Source: an uncultured Clostridia bacterium (GTDB lineage Bacteria > Bacillota > Clostridia > Oscillospirales > Acutalibacteraceae). From it: a stretch of DNA of 32,207 nt. Positions 32,008 to 32,207 of this stretch are shown piece after piece; position 1 is the stretch's first letter, and each line of letters begins with the position of its first letter. The position numbers and the translations under genes were made by a program. The notes under the pieces are model-generated. The model made no database searches. It saw only the letters and a list, made by a program, of their open reading frames with translations, and was not told where the DNA came from. The stretch covers positions 1 to 32,207 of the forward strand of contig CALFTN010000050.1 in NCBI GenBank assembly GCA_937916395.1, read 5' to 3'.

Positions 32008-32036
32008 AATGCACCATCCAAAATCAAGATGCATTT

Positions 32037-32065
32037 ATTGTAGCATAAAAAGGGAATAGGCGCAA
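32037..32065 (-). promoter_or_regulatory. Promoter of the GH95 gene
   Basis: On the minus strand TTGCGC (32065-32060), a 17-base spacer and TACAAT (32042-32037). The -35 box is moderate. Confidence 0.6.
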
Positions 32066-32100
32066 TTATTAAAAATTATTTTAAAAATTTAAAAAAACCA

Positions 32101-32129
32101 TTGACATTTAAAGTTCAATGTGATAATAT
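32101..32129 (+). promoter_or_regulatory. Promoter of tRNA-Ser
   Basis: Perfect TTGACA (32101-32106), a 17-base spacer and TAATAT (32124-32129), with the tRNA starting 17 bases later. Confidence 0.85.
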
Positions 32130-32145
32130 ATCATCCGTGATAATT

Positions 32146-32207
32146 GCAGAGGTACCGAAGTGGTTATAACGGAACGGTCTTGAAAACCGTCGTACGGCAA
32201 CGTACCG
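32146..32207 (+). tRNA. tRNA-Ser (anticodon UGA), cut by the right edge
   Basis: The 5' acceptor strand GCAGAGG is followed by TA, a D arm with CCG/CGG, the anticodon stem ACGGT/ACCGT around CTTGAAA with anticodon TGA (32181-32183), and the long variable arm GTACG-GCAA-CGTAC that marks a class II serine tRNA. The T arm and 3' end lie outside the window. Confidence 0.9.

Overview
The window is AT-rich DNA with strong AGGAGG-type ribosome binding sites and near-consensus sigma-A promoters, most with a 17-base spacer. The gene content suggests a low-GC Firmicute of the class Clostridia, most likely a gut or rumen member of the Ruminococcaceae/Oscillospiraceae. The pointers are a type III glutamine synthetase, a dockerin protein, two fucosidase-family glycoside hydrolases, and a GlpA-like/FAD oxidoreductase/DUF1667 operon. 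No rRNA, insertion sequence, prophage or CRISPR array is visible.

Layout. 1-494 (-) is the start of a membrane-anchored NERD-domain gene that runs off the left edge; it is preceded by its own promoter and a short three-hairpin RNA ending in a terminator. tRNA-Leu(UAG), glnN and a TtcA-like gene follow on the minus strand. 4114-6001 (+) holds a RelB/RelE-type toxin-antitoxin pair and a HAAS-domain membrane protein with a PadR regulator. 6007-6236 is an elaborate nested repeat between convergent operons. 6235-10056 (-) is a response regulator, sensor kinase and HtrA protease set (envelope stress). A secreted, membrane-anchored protein of unknown function and galM follow (10168-13121, -).

From a divergent promoter pair near 13150-13216, 13248-16323 (+) encodes an FHA-SEDS (FtsW/RodA) fusion and its class B penicillin-binding protein, a peptidoglycan synthase pair. 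16459-20772 (+) is an ABC transporter with a 1190-residue coiled-coil permease, facing a TetR-family gene (-). 21699-24775 (+) is the GlpA-like/FAD oxidoreductase/DUF1667 operon. Then come a GH29 fucosidase without a signal peptide, a secreted dockerin-CAP protein, metY and metA (methionine synthesis through O-acetylhomoserine), a bidirectional terminator, a secreted divergent GH95 enzyme (-) and the first 62 bases of tRNA-Ser(UGA).

How the genes work together. MetA and MetY make two consecutive steps. SEDS and PBP form one polymerase. The two-component system probably controls HtrA. GH29, GH95 and GalM fit use of host or plant glycans. The least explained pieces are the structured RNA before the NERD gene, the GTGATGTT hairpin ladder at 6034-6203, the FHA-SEDS fusion and the dockerin-CAP protein. 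All functions are read from sequence motifs; no search was run.
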